This document shows, piece by piece, positions 1 through 7,943 of a DNA stretch of 64,000 nucleotides. This stretch comes from Mucilaginibacter sp. SG564. Lineage in GTDB: Bacteria > Bacteroidota > Bacteroidia > Sphingobacteriales > Sphingobacteriaceae. Location: contig NZ_JABGNA010000015.1 in NCBI RefSeq assembly GCF_013149275.1, positions 55,875-119,874 of the forward strand, written 5' to 3'. Position 1 is the stretch's first letter, and every line of letters begins with the position of its first letter. A model generated the notes under the pieces. That model did not search any database. It had not been told where the DNA came from and saw nothing but the letters and a program-made list of their open reading frames with translations. The position numbers and the translations under genes were made by a program.

Positions 1-388
1 CTTCGGGATTAACGGCAAGCGATTTGGCAAAAGTTTGGGCTGGCGTTAATAATACACAATCGCGGAATCGGTGATTTACCTCTACATATTCTTTAATGGC
101 CTGCAACTCATCGTCATGGTAAGCCAAATGCAATGATCCTACCTCATTATGCCATATACCCGCTTCGGTACAAATGGTTTTCCAGATACTGCGCGATAGC
201 ATGGCGCGGTCATACATAGGCCCGGTTGCCTGCCCAATTGGCCACACCATCCCAAAATTACGAATGGATGCACCAACGGCGCGTTCGTTACGCTCAAATA
301 CGGTTACCTTATAACCACGCATGGCTAAAGCGCGGGCTGTGGCTAAGCCAACAATACCCGCGCCTATGATGATTGCTTGTTTGTTCAT
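1..388 (-). CDS. FAD-dependent oxidoreductase, phosphonate-associated type (N-terminal part, cut by window edge)
   Basis: About 129 N-terminal codons are visible; the gene continues beyond the left edge. The N-terminus has a Rossmann FAD motif (G9, G11, G14) and an acidic residue at the end of the second strand (E32), followed by an RNFGMVWPIGQATGPMYDRA segment. This pattern fits the DAO/glycine-oxidase-like family (TIGR03364) known to occur next to phosphonatase-like HAD enzymes. Members are proposed to deaminate an aminophosphonate oxidatively, giving the aldehyde that the HAD enzyme cleaves. Downstream on the same strand are a DUF5690 membrane protein and the phosphonatase-like gene, which supports that role. 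The substrate (2-aminoethylphosphonate, an N-methyl or a hydroxy derivative) cannot be read from the sequence. The start ATG lies inside a quasi-tandem GTTCAT tract. Confidence 0.8.
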   Translation of the reverse strand, partial: MNKQAIIIGAGIVGLATARALAMRGYKVTVFERNERAVGASIRNFGMVWPIGQATGPMYDRAMLSRSIWKTICTEAGIWHNEVGSLHLAYHDDELQAIKEYVEVNHRFRDCVLLTPAQTFAKSLAVNPE

Positions 389-413
389 TGGTTCATTAGT
401 TCAATTGTTCATG
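381..413. repeat. Quasi-tandem GTTCAT-type tract
   Basis: Four near-copies of a GTTCATT/GTTCAA word lie end to end over the start codon of the FAD oxidoreductase gene. It has the same grammar as the other short-word tracts in this window. Confidence 0.6.
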
Positions 414-454
414 GGGGCACTTCAACAAACTTAATCCGAAATGTTTTTGGATGA

Positions 455-1810
455 TCAGCTTATGGAGTTACCTGTTACCAGATGGTCATTGCCCGATAGG
501 CCAGGGCTCTCATTTTGACTTTTAACTTTTGAATTTTGACTTGGTCTGGCGCTTTGCAAAAAGTAAATGAGCGACAGCACACCGCAGATACCGCCGACAA
601 GGCCTACGATCATTACGCCTTCCTGGAAAAAGTGACCCCAACTAATGTTTGGATGGCCCAGTTCTCTTATCAGTAAGATGCTCACACTGCCCAGGTAACC
701 CATGGAATCGGCTACGTACATGATAAAACCTACGTTGCTTTTATAGTTAAAGGTGGCTATCATCCGCTCAAAAAATATGGCATTGTATGGTACATAGCCC
801 AGGTAAAGGCCAAGCCCGGCCATGGTCATCCAGCTTATTGGACTGATCAGCTTCATGGTGAATAGCAGGGTTGATGCGCCAACCAATAGGCAACCACCAA
901 TAATGAACAGGTGAATGATACTGAAAGCCTTTAAATTCTTTTTAACCAAAATGAGCAAACTCATGGCCACCAGTACAATGACTGATATAATGGAATCGAT
1001 ATTGGTATAAATGCTATTGCTTTTTACACCCAGATCGGCCCATATCTCTACTTCAAAATTATCGCGGACATCACGCATAATGGTGAGCAATACATAAATG
1101 ATAATGGTAAGGATAATGCCCGGTAAAAATCGCAGCAGGAATTGTTTACGTTCAATAGCATTCATGGGACTACGTTTAGTACGCAGCTTTTGATCCTCGG
1201 CCGTAGGGGCGGGCATCAACTCCATACAAAATACAAACAGTAGCAGTGGTAAAACAAATATAGCGCCTGTTAAAAAGGGCATAACATATTCGTTCACGTG
1301 AAAAACGCTGAGCAGGGTGCGACCAACTGTTTTTACAAAACCCGAGGCAAATATTAAACTGATGGATAGCACCGCTGCCATAAATTCGGTAGAGCGGCGA
1401 CCTTCCAGGTAACCAAACACCAGGCCCCAGATGAGCCCCAATGGAAATCCGTTAATGAACAGGAAAATGATATTGAAAGGGGCTGGTACTATAGCAAAAG
1501 CCAGCAACGCCAGCCAGGCAATACCTATGAGGGTTAAAATATAGCGCGCCCTGTTTTGGCTGTTTACTTCGGCAATAAAGCGGATACCGTAAAACTTGCT
1601 GAAGGTATAACCTACCACCTGGGCAATAACCAGCCATACCTTATAATCAATGTGCAGGTATTGCTGACCGGTAAAAGTACCCGCCGCAAAGGCTTTGCGA
1701 AATGCATACATGGATGTATACAAACCAAATGAAGCCACAGCGGCCATTACAGATAGCAGAGAGTAAGGCCATTTGGCTACTTTTGCCTTGAGGCGGTCGA
1801 CCAATTTCAT
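455..1810 (-). CDS. DUF5690 family multi-pass membrane protein (MFS-like transporter)
   Basis: A 451-residue hydrophobic protein with about 12 predicted membrane segments and an MFS-like layout, with a long cytoplasmic loop near residues 200-225. The N-terminal region (SFGLYTSMYAFRKAFAAGTF) is typical of the DUF5690 family of Bacteroidota. The family has no established substrate. It lies between the FAD oxidoreductase and the phosphonatase-like hydrolase on the same strand (gap of about 105 bp to the latter), so an inner-membrane role in phosphonate or product transport is a reasonable inference. The hydrophilic C-terminal tail (around QNSKVKSQNE) is encoded by a copy of the AAAATTCAAAAGT quasi-repeat and may be a recent addition. 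Confidence 0.85.
   Translation of the reverse strand: MKLVDRLKAKVAKWPYSLLSVMAAVASFGLYTSMYAFRKAFAAGTFTGQQYLHIDYKVWLVIAQVVGYTFSKFYGIRFIAEVNSQNRARYILTLIGIAWLALLAFAIVPAPFNIIFLFINGFPLGLIWGLVFGYLEGRRSTEFMAAVLSISLIFASGFVKTVGRTLLSVFHVNEYVMPFLTGAIFVLPLLLFVFCMELMPAPTAEDQKLRTKRSPMNAIERKQFLLRFLPGIILTIIIYVLLTIMRDVRDNFEVEIWADLGVKSNSIYTNIDSIISVIVLVAMSLLILVKKNLKAFSIIHLFIIGGCLLVGASTLLFTMKLISPISWMTMAGLGLYLGYVPYNAIFFERMIATFNYKSNVGFIMYVADSMGYLGSVSILLIRELGHPNISWGHFFQEGVMIVGLVGGICGVLSLIYFLQSARPSQNSKVKSQNESPGLSGNDHLVTGNSIS
510..542. repeat. Quasi-tandem TTTTGACTTTTAAC / TTTTGAATTTTGAC tract inside a coding 3' end
   Basis: The tract shares its words with tracts at 3644-3676 and 39950-40022. Here it lies within the last codons of the DUF5690 gene and encodes the lysine/serine-rich tail. 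Confidence 0.65.
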
Positions 1811-1915
1811 TTGTACTTAATTTGAAGATTTTAAAATGGACGCTTCATTTTTATATAATTATTGGCTTCATGAGTTTAAGTCTTTTGTCCATGATCCTAA
1901 AGTCCCATAATCCAA

Positions 1916-2602
1916 CTATTGATTTATGATGTCAATTACCTGTGCTATATCATCAATAATGTGGGTGGGATTGTAAGGTTCCAACTGCGCGCGGGTAAAT
2001 GCGCCGGTAGTTACAGCTATTACATATTTGCAACCCACGTTCTGACCTTCGCGCACATCAACTTCGGTATCACCAACTTTGGCTACCTCTGATGGATCGG
2101 TGATGTTACCTTCCTTCATCATTTTTTGGATCATATAGGGATGCGGGCGGCCGAGTTCTACCTCGTCAGAGCCAACCACATGGTCAATCAAACCCTTTTC
2201 GCGCCATTGTAGGCGGGTTACTATCGTATCGGCAATATCACGTGAAAAACCGGTGTTGATACCTACTTGTATACCGGCCGCGCGAAGGGCTGCCAATGTT
2301 TCTTCTGCATGGGGCAGGGGCTCAATGCCCGGTTCGTTTTTGTAAAAGCTGATCATCTGGTGTACAAATTCTTTATGAATGTCGCCAATCAGCTCCGGGG
2401 TGATTTTATTGATATCACTTTCAATCAGTAGCAATATTTGTTTAATGGCCAGCGTTTTTTCATAACCCATTAAAGGATCGATCCGGTCAAGTTCTATATG
2501 ATAACTATATTTTTTTAAAGCGGCTTGAAAAGCTTTACTCACTTCCTGATCGTCTTTAACCGTGGTACCGGCTATGTCAAAAACTACTAATTTAATGGCC
2601 AT
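1916..2602 (-). CDS. Phosphonatase-like HAD hydrolase (PhnX-like, TIGR03351 type)
   Basis: A 228-residue HAD-superfamily protein. The first motif is DIAGTT (D9, A11) instead of the usual DxDxT. The cap carries MGYEK with K49, where phosphonatase has its Schiff-base lysine, and an arginine (R152, in ELGRPHP) replaces the usual HAD lysine. The acidic motif is VGDTEVD (D178). These are the marks of phosphonoacetaldehyde hydrolase and its sister clade, which hydrolyse the C-P bond of 2-oxoethylphosphonates to Pi and an aldehyde. No PhnW transaminase is nearby. The FAD oxidoreductase downstream is the expected partner. Phosphonoacetaldehyde versus its hydroxy form cannot be decided from sequence. 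Confidence 0.88.
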   Translation of the reverse strand: MAIKLVVFDIAGTTVKDDQEVSKAFQAALKKYSYHIELDRIDPLMGYEKTLAIKQILLLIESDINKITPELIGDIHKEFVHQMISFYKNEPGIEPLPHAEETLAALRAAGIQVGINTGFSRDIADTIVTRLQWREKGLIDHVVGSDEVELGRPHPYMIQKMMKEGNITDPSEVAKVGDTEVDVREGQNVGCKYVIAVTTGAFTRAQLEPYNPTHIIDDIAQVIDIINQ

Positions 2603-2801
2603 AATATTAATGAAATAATGTTTAGCAATAGTAAACTTTGTTTATTAATATCAAACTAAATTTGTGTTAAGATATGGTTAAGATGAGAGGATTTTGTGCG
2701 AAAAAGTATAACCTGCACCCTTAATAACCTCTTGCTGTCAAAGTAAATATGTATCCTCCATATGGGGCATGATGTCAGCAGGAATAATGCTAACTTTAAG
2801 T

Positions 2802-3011
2802 ATGGAAGTAATACTTGTTTCAGAAATTACCTGCCCGGTTTGTGGTTTTAAAAAACAGGAGGAGATGCCGGTGAGTGCCTGTCAGTATTTTTACCAATGC
2901 GGCAACTGTAATACTTTATTAAAGCCTAAGGAGGGCGATCGCTGTGTTTTTTGCAGCTACGGCACTTACAAATGTCCGCCTTTGCAGGTCAATAGTTCGT
3001 GCTGTAATTAA
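2802..3011 (+). CDS. Small GDCCVxC-type cysteine protein (variant motif)
   Basis: A small Cys-rich protein of about 69 residues from the ATG at 2802; an in-frame ATG at 2769 would add 11 residues of low plausibility. It has CPVCG near the N-terminus, then CGNCNTLLKPKEGDRCVFCSYG and KCPP. This fits the small GDCCVxC (seleno)protein family of unknown function, presumed metal-binding or redox. Here the first residue of the family CC pair is arginine (GDRCVFC), leaving one CxxC. It sits between the phosphonatase-like gene and the XRE-cupin regulator, facing away from the former. Any link to the phosphonate genes is only positional. Confidence 0.7.
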   Translation: MEVILVSEITCPVCGFKKQEEMPVSACQYFYQCGNCNTLLKPKEGDRCVFCSYGTYKCPPLQVNSSCCN

Positions 3012-3031
3012 CTTAATTATAAAATAGCCGG

Positions 3032-3610
3032 TTACTTTTTCTCTTCAAAAAAATAAACCGCAAGCATGATGGCTGTGGTGTTGCCCAAATTTTTAGGTGT
3101 ATGTGGAATGCGGCCGTCAAATAGCATAGAATCGCCTTGATGTATGGCTATCCGGTCGTCATTAAACTGGTATTCTATTTCGCCCTGCAAAATGTATTTG
3201 TACTCAAAGGCATCTGTTTCCACAAGCGGGCGTGTAGCGCCTGGCTCCAATTCCAGGATCACAATGTCGACAGTAGATTGCGTTATGGATTGGGTAAAGA
3301 TGCGTTGGTAATGAAAACCGATAGCATGTTCTTTTTCAAAATGATCATACTCATGTTTGCGTTTTATCAGTATCGGTAAATGATCACTTTTTGAGCGGAT
3401 GTCTTTAAAAAACTCGTTCAGGTCAATTTCCAGGGCTTTGATAATATCTATCAATACCATTAATGATGGTATGGTGCGGCTATTCTCAATCTGTGATATC
3501 AATCCTTTACTTACATTGGCCCGTATGGCCAGTTCCTGTACGGTGATGTTTTTTTCGCGGCGACGTTCTTTTATCCGGTTACTGATCTGTATCAGTATAT
3601 CTTCTTCCAT
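3032..3610 (-). CDS. XRE-family transcriptional regulator with C-terminal cupin domain
   Basis: 192 residues. Residues 8-62 form an HTH_XRE domain (RREKNITVQELAIRANVSKG, then LISQIENSRTIPS). After a linker, residues 110-187 form a cupin beta-barrel (LELEPGATRP, LQGEIEYQFND, GDSMLFDGRIPHTPKN). In this class the cupin senses a small ligand and tunes DNA binding. The gene is divergent from the PhnZ-like gene, with 256 bp between the starts, and that gap contains a perfect 13-bp dyad. The parsimonious reading is local control of the phosphonate genes; the effector is unknown. Confidence 0.88.
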   Translation of the reverse strand: MEEDILIQISNRIKERRREKNITVQELAIRANVSKGLISQIENSRTIPSLMVLIDIIKALEIDLNEFFKDIRSKSDHLPILIKRKHEYDHFEKEHAIGFHYQRIFTQSITQSTVDIVILELEPGATRPLVETDAFEYKYILQGEIEYQFNDDRIAIHQGDSMLFDGRIPHTPKNLGNTTAIMLAVYFFEEKK

Positions 3611-3643
3611 TATTTAGTTTCCAATTAGCGGGTGCAAAGTAGT

Positions 3644-3676
3644 GGTCAAAATCCAAAAGTCAAAATTCAAAAAATC
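3644..3676. repeat. Quasi-tandem TCAAAATCCAAAAG tract
   Basis: Words of the TCAAAATTC/CAAAAGT type, the same vocabulary as the tracts at 510-542 and 39950-40022. It lies just upstream of the XRE-cupin gene. Confidence 0.6.
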
Positions 3677-3771
3677 TCCATCCATTAAAGTGATACCATA
3701 AATTGACACGGGAAAGCCTTCAAAACGGGCACTTAATCACCTAGTAATGATATTAATGAGTTAATAACGTA

Positions 3772-3784
3772 TAACCCAGGGTTA
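3772..3784. promoter_or_regulatory. Candidate operator, 13-bp dyad TAACCCAGGGTTA
   Basis: A perfect palindrome with a central A, in the divergent region between the XRE-cupin regulator and the PhnZ-like gene. A second weaker dyad (ATTAA-4-TTAAT) lies at 3752-3765. Position and symmetry suit a dimeric XRE repressor. No second copy was found at the other genes of the cluster. Confidence 0.35.
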
Positions 3785-3866
3785 ATATTAAGCGAAAACG
3801 ATATTTTACAAACATTTAATATTTTCATAATGTGGATACCCTTTATTTGCAAAAAATAAACTAACC

Positions 3867-4451
3867 ATGGCTTTTTCTCAATATGATCCCCAGGCTGTTG
3901 TAAATGAAGTGTTTTCACTTTATGAAAAATTTGGCGACGAAGATTATATAGGCGAACCGGTTTCACAACTGGAGCACATGTCGCAGGCTGCTGCTTTGGC
4001 ACAGGCCGAAGGTTTTGACGATGAAGTAATACTGGCCGCTTTTTTTCATGATATTGGTCATCTGTGTGCGGATGCCGAGGAGGCGGGAAGCATGGATGGT
4101 ATGGGTAATGTTGATCATGAAAAATTAGGTGCCGATTACTTGCTGGAGCGTGGTTTTTCTGAAAGAGTGGCCAACCTGGTGCAGGGCCACGTAATAGCGA
4201 AGCGTTATCTTACTTATAAATACCCAGAATACTATAACCGGCTATCTGATGCCAGCAAAGGAACGCTGGAGTTTCAGGGTGGTGTAATGACCGAAGAAGA
4301 GGCCACTGATTTTGAATTAAACCCTGATGCCGAGCTAATTATACGTTTGCGGTATTGGGATGATATGGCCAAAGAAATGCACCAGCCTGTAAATAATATC
4401 GATTATTTAAAATCTATCGCACTAACCCACCTGCAACTGGTAAATAGTTGA
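3867..4451 (+). CDS. phnZ: PhnZ-like HD-domain phosphonate oxygenase
   Basis: 194 residues. It matches the PhnZ pattern closely: EDYIGEPVSQLEH (Y27 and E30 correspond to the tyrosine and glutamate that gate the PhnZ active site; H37), an HD pair (H61, D62 in FFHDIGH), H84 in NVDHEKLGADYL, H108 in VQGHVIAKRYL with the conserved K112/R113, and LSDASKGTLEFQGGVM. PhnZ is a mixed-valence di-iron oxygenase that splits (R)-1-hydroxy-2-aminoethylphosphonate into glycine and phosphate. All metal-ligand motifs are present. No PhnY hydroxylase is seen in the window, so the hydroxylated substrate must be taken up as such or made elsewhere. The gene ends 180 bp before the SusC gene on the same strand. A related HD enzyme with another phosphonate or inositol-like substrate is possible. 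Confidence 0.85.
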   Translation: MAFSQYDPQAVVNEVFSLYEKFGDEDYIGEPVSQLEHMSQAAALAQAEGFDDEVILAAFFHDIGHLCADAEEAGSMDGMGNVDHEKLGADYLLERGFSERVANLVQGHVIAKRYLTYKYPEYYNRLSDASKGTLEFQGGVMTEEEATDFELNPDAELIIRLRYWDDMAKEMHQPVNNIDYLKSIALTHLQLVNS

Positions 4452-4631
4452 TATTTCTATATTAAGTTTTTGTAAGCGATATGTAATTCCGTTGTTACAA
4501 AAACCGCCTGCTTAACACAGGGTGAACATAAGATTAAGTATAGCTTAATACTAAATTGGTTTACTAATAATAAACAAAGTTTAGTATTGCTGTATGAAAA
4601 AATCAATCCTTTCACCATTAAATTTTAGCAG

Positions 4632-7600
4632 ATGAACAAGTTTTACCAGAGACTAAAAAACCTTATCACGGTTTTATTATTTTGTATTACGCCATCTATT
4701 TTATTTGGACAAACCAAAATAAGCGGTACAGTTACCGACGAAAACCATTTGCCGCTTCCGGGAGTAAGTGTGAAAATTAAAGATCAAAACAAGGGTACTG
4801 TTACCGATGTGGATGGTCATTACTTTATTACAGCTTCTAACGGTCAAACGCTCGTTTTTACATTTATAGGCTACACCCCGCAATCAGTAGTAGTGGGCGA
4901 TAAAGCCATTGTTAATGTAAGCATGAATGGTAACAGCAAAACGCTTAACGAGGTTGTTGTAACCGCTCTTGGTGTTAAAAAGGAAACCCGCCGTATTGGC
5001 TACGCCCTGCAGGCGGTTAACGGTGCCGATGTTACCACCGCGCGTGACCCTAACCCTATTACCGGTTTAACAGGTAAGGTGGCCGGTTTATCAGTAGGTC
5101 CATCAGCAGAGCTATTAGGCAATCCATCGGTATTAATAAGGGGTAACTCGGTAACTTTATATGTTGTTGACGGTTTCCCGATCAATACTGATACCTATAA
5201 TATCAGCCCTGATGATATTGAAACCTACACTGTACTGAAAGGCCCGGCCGCGGCCGCCTTATATGGTAGTCGTGCACAAAACGGTGCTATCCTGATCACT
5301 ACCAAAAAAGGTGAAAAGAACAAAAAAGGCCTTACTGTTGATATCAACAGCAGTACAGTAATGAACACCGGCTTCCTGGCATTTCCGCGTACGCAAAACT
5401 CATATGGCCCGGGTGAAAACACCTTTTATACCTTCGTTGACGGTAAAGGCGGTGCACCAGGTGGTGTGGATAGCGATTATGACGTTTGGGGGCCGTATTT
5501 TGCCGGTCAGTTAATACCTCAGTATGACAGCCCTGTTGTTAATGGTGTACGCCAGGGAACCCCATGGGTGGCCCGTGGTAAAGATAACCTGAAAAACTTT
5601 TTGAAAACAGGTTACCAAACCAACAATAACATTTCATTAGGTTCTGTGGGTGATACTTACGTAACCCGTTTCTCGGTTTCACAACAGCACCAAACCAGCT
5701 ACATCCCGGCACAATACCTGGATATAGCCAATGCTAACTTCTACGCTTCATTTACCCCTACCAGCCGTTGGAAATTTGAGGCCAACGTTGATTTCAACAG
5801 ACAATCAACTGATAACTTCCCAGACGTTCAATACGGCCCGAACAGTATCATTTATAACATTGCCGTTTGGACTGGCGCCGACTGGAATGTGAATGCACCT
5901 GATATCAAAGCTATCTGGCAGCCAGGTAAAGAAGGTGTTCAATCGGTATTTGCCGAATACACCCGTTACCACAACCCCTGGTTGTTAACCGAAAAATGGA
6001 CAAGAGGTCACTATAAAAATGACATCTACGGATATTTGTCTGGGAATTTTAAGGTTAATGATAATTTGAATGTTACTTTACGTTCACAGATCGATACCTA
6101 TAACATCTTACGCACAGAGGATCTGCCATTCTCGGCCCACCCTTACGGTCGCGAAGGTAACCAGGGCGATTATCGCGAGGACCGCCGCAACCTGTTTGAC
6201 AACAATACAGAGTTGATGTTGAACTATAACTACACCGTTAAAAAATTCCTGAACTTATCGGGTGTGGTAGGTTCAAACTTACGCAGCTTCAACTATAATT
6301 CCAGCTGGACATCAACCGATTATTTGAACGTGCCAGAGGTTTATACCTTCGCCAACTCCAGAAACGCCGTACAATCAACCGCCTTTAGTTCAGAAGAACG
6401 TGTATTAAGTGGTTATTACTCTTTGGATGCTACATTTGGTAAATATGCTACCTTATCAAGCACCGGTCGTGTTGATAAATCGTCGGCATTTCAAAATGTA
6501 ACTACCTATTATTATCCAAGTATATCGGCAGCTACGGTAATCTCTGATTATATTAAACTGCCAGAGGTTATTTCTTTCTTAAAAGCAAGGGCATCATACT
6601 CAACAGTTAAATCCGATGCTTCGAGCCCAACTATTGGTCCTGCTCCTTTCAATGCAATTTCGGTATATGGTGGCCAAACAACAACCAGTAACCCAAATTC
6701 AAACCCGTTATTCTTAAATCCGCTGGGCTATGGCAGTACTTACAACTCACCATACAACGGCCCAAGCTATCAGCTTAATCCATTTTACTTAACCAGTAAA
6801 CCATATAACAGTCAGCCTGCTGCTTCTGCTTCAGATTTCCTTTATCAGCCAGGCATCAAAACATCAACCCGTGTTAACTACGAGGAAGGTTTTGATATTA
6901 AATTCTTACAAAATCGTTTAGGTCTTTCTGCTACCGCGTTCCAATACATTGATGGTCCGCAGATATTGGCCAATAGTATATCAACCGCTACCGGTTATAC
7001 TACTTTATACCTGAATGCCTTAAAAACTAAAAAAACAGGTTATGAAGCTTCAATAGAAGGTACACCCATTAAAAATTGGGGTGGCTTTACCTGGAATGTT
7101 TTAGTTAACGTATCAACGTTTAAAGATGTTTATGAAGAGTTGCCTCCGGGACAAAACACCTATCAACAGTTCTTTAAACAAGGTGATCGTACCGATAAAT
7201 TATATGGTACGGCCTTCGCCAGGACCCCTCAAGGTCAGATCATCAATGATGCTGCAGGGAAACCATTGGCTTTACCGGTTCCTCAATACTTGGGTAATGA
7301 AAATGCCAAATACCAGTGGAGTGTTGCCAATAAAGTGCGCTACAAAAACTTTAACCTGGGTTTCCAATTTGACGGCTCTGTTGGTGGTGTAATTATTGAT
7401 TACATGCACAATAAAACCATGCGTGGTGGTTCAAACATTGAAACGGCTACAGGCGCATTGGGTGATGCTCGTTATAAAGACTGGCAAAACTTTGGTAAAA
7501 AAGACTATAATGGCAGTTATGTAGGTGAAGGTGTAACTGTATCAAACGGAGCTTCCATCAATTATGATCCAACAACCGGCAAAATAACAAATTACGGCGC

Positions 7601-7928
7601 GCTGCAATACTCACCAAACAAACAAACTGCGTTGGTGCAGGATTACGTGAGTAAATACTACAATGTTGATGAGTCAAACCTCATGAGCAAAACATTCTCT
7701 AAACTGCGCGAAGTAACGCTGGGTTATGATTTCCCGAAAGCATGGCTGGATAAATCATTCATCAGAAAAGCATCAGTATCGGTTTATGGTCGTAACTTAT
7801 TGTATTTCTATGGTGACAAACGCTTTAAGGATGTGGATTTAGATCAATATAACTACGCTACTTCAAGCACTGTTTTACAGTCGCCAACGGTACGTAGCTA
7901 TGGTGTTAACTTAAATGTATCATTCTAA
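4632..7928 (+). CDS. susC: SusC/RagA-family TonB-dependent outer-membrane transporter
   Basis: 1098 residues. Signal peptide (about 1-26, ending ILFGQ), CarboxypepD_reg-like domain (about 28-100), TonB-box-like LNEVVVTALGVKKE, plug domain (about 120-225, containing LYVVDGFPI and LKGPAAAALYGSRAQNGAIL), then a long beta-barrel ending in YGVNLNVSF with a C-terminal Phe as in outer-membrane barrels. It forms the barrel under the SusD-like lid encoded 15 bp downstream. The ligand is not predictable from sequence. The neighbours are phosphonate and phosphoester enzymes rather than glycoside hydrolases, so an organophosphorus ligand is the best contextual guess. No sigma/anti-sigma pair is adjacent. 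Confidence 0.95.
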   Translation: MNKFYQRLKNLITVLLFCITPSILFGQTKISGTVTDENHLPLPGVSVKIKDQNKGTVTDVDGHYFITASNGQTLVFTFIGYTPQSVVVGDKAIVNVSMNGNSKTLNEVVVTALGVKKETRRIGYALQAVNGADVTTARDPNPITGLTGKVAGLSVGPSAELLGNPSVLIRGNSVTLYVVDGFPINTDTYNISPDDIETYTVLKGPAAAALYGSRAQNGAILITTKKGEKNKKGLTVDINSSTVMNTGFLAFPRTQNSYGPGENTFYTFVDGKGGAPGGVDSDYDVWGPYFAGQLIPQYDSPVVNGVRQGTPWVARGKDNLKNFLKTGYQTNNNISLGSVGDTYVTRFSVSQQHQTSYIPAQYLDIANANFYASFTPTSRWKFEANVDFNRQSTDNFPDVQYGPNSIIYNIAVWTGADWNVNAPDIKAIWQPGKEGVQSVFAEYTRYHNPWLLTEKWTRGHYKNDIYGYLSGNFKVNDNLNVTLRSQIDTYNILRTEDLPFSAHPYGREGNQGDYREDRRNLFDNNTELMLNYNYTVKKFLNLSGVVGSNLRSFNYNSSWTSTDYLNVPEVYTFANSRNAVQSTAFSSEERVLSGYYSLDATFGKYATLSSTGRVDKSSAFQNVTTYYYPSISAATVISDYIKLPEVISFLKARASYSTVKSDASSPTIGPAPFNAISVYGGQTTTSNPNSNPLFLNPLGYGSTYNSPYNGPSYQLNPFYLTSKPYNSQPAASASDFLYQPGIKTSTRVNYEEGFDIKFLQNRLGLSATAFQYIDGPQILANSISTATGYTTLYLNALKTKKTGYEASIEGTPIKNWGGFTWNVLVNVSTFKDVYEELPPGQNTYQQFFKQGDRTDKLYGTAFARTPQGQIINDAAGKPLALPVPQYLGNENAKYQWSVANKVRYKNFNLGFQFDGSVGGVIIDYMHNKTMRGGSNIETATGALGDARYKDWQNFGKKDYNGSYVGEGVTVSNGASINYDPTTGKITNYGALQYSPNKQTALVQDYVSKYYNVDESNLMSKTFSKLREVTLGYDFPKAWLDKSFIRKASVSVYGRNLLYFYGDKRFKDVDLDQYNYATSSTVLQSPTVRSYGVNLNVSF

Positions 7929-7943
7929 TTTAAAAATTAAATA

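Noticed and set aside
3733..4002. Minus-strand frame over the phnZ promoter
   Set aside because: It is antisense to the conserved PhnZ-like N-terminus and has no domain pattern.
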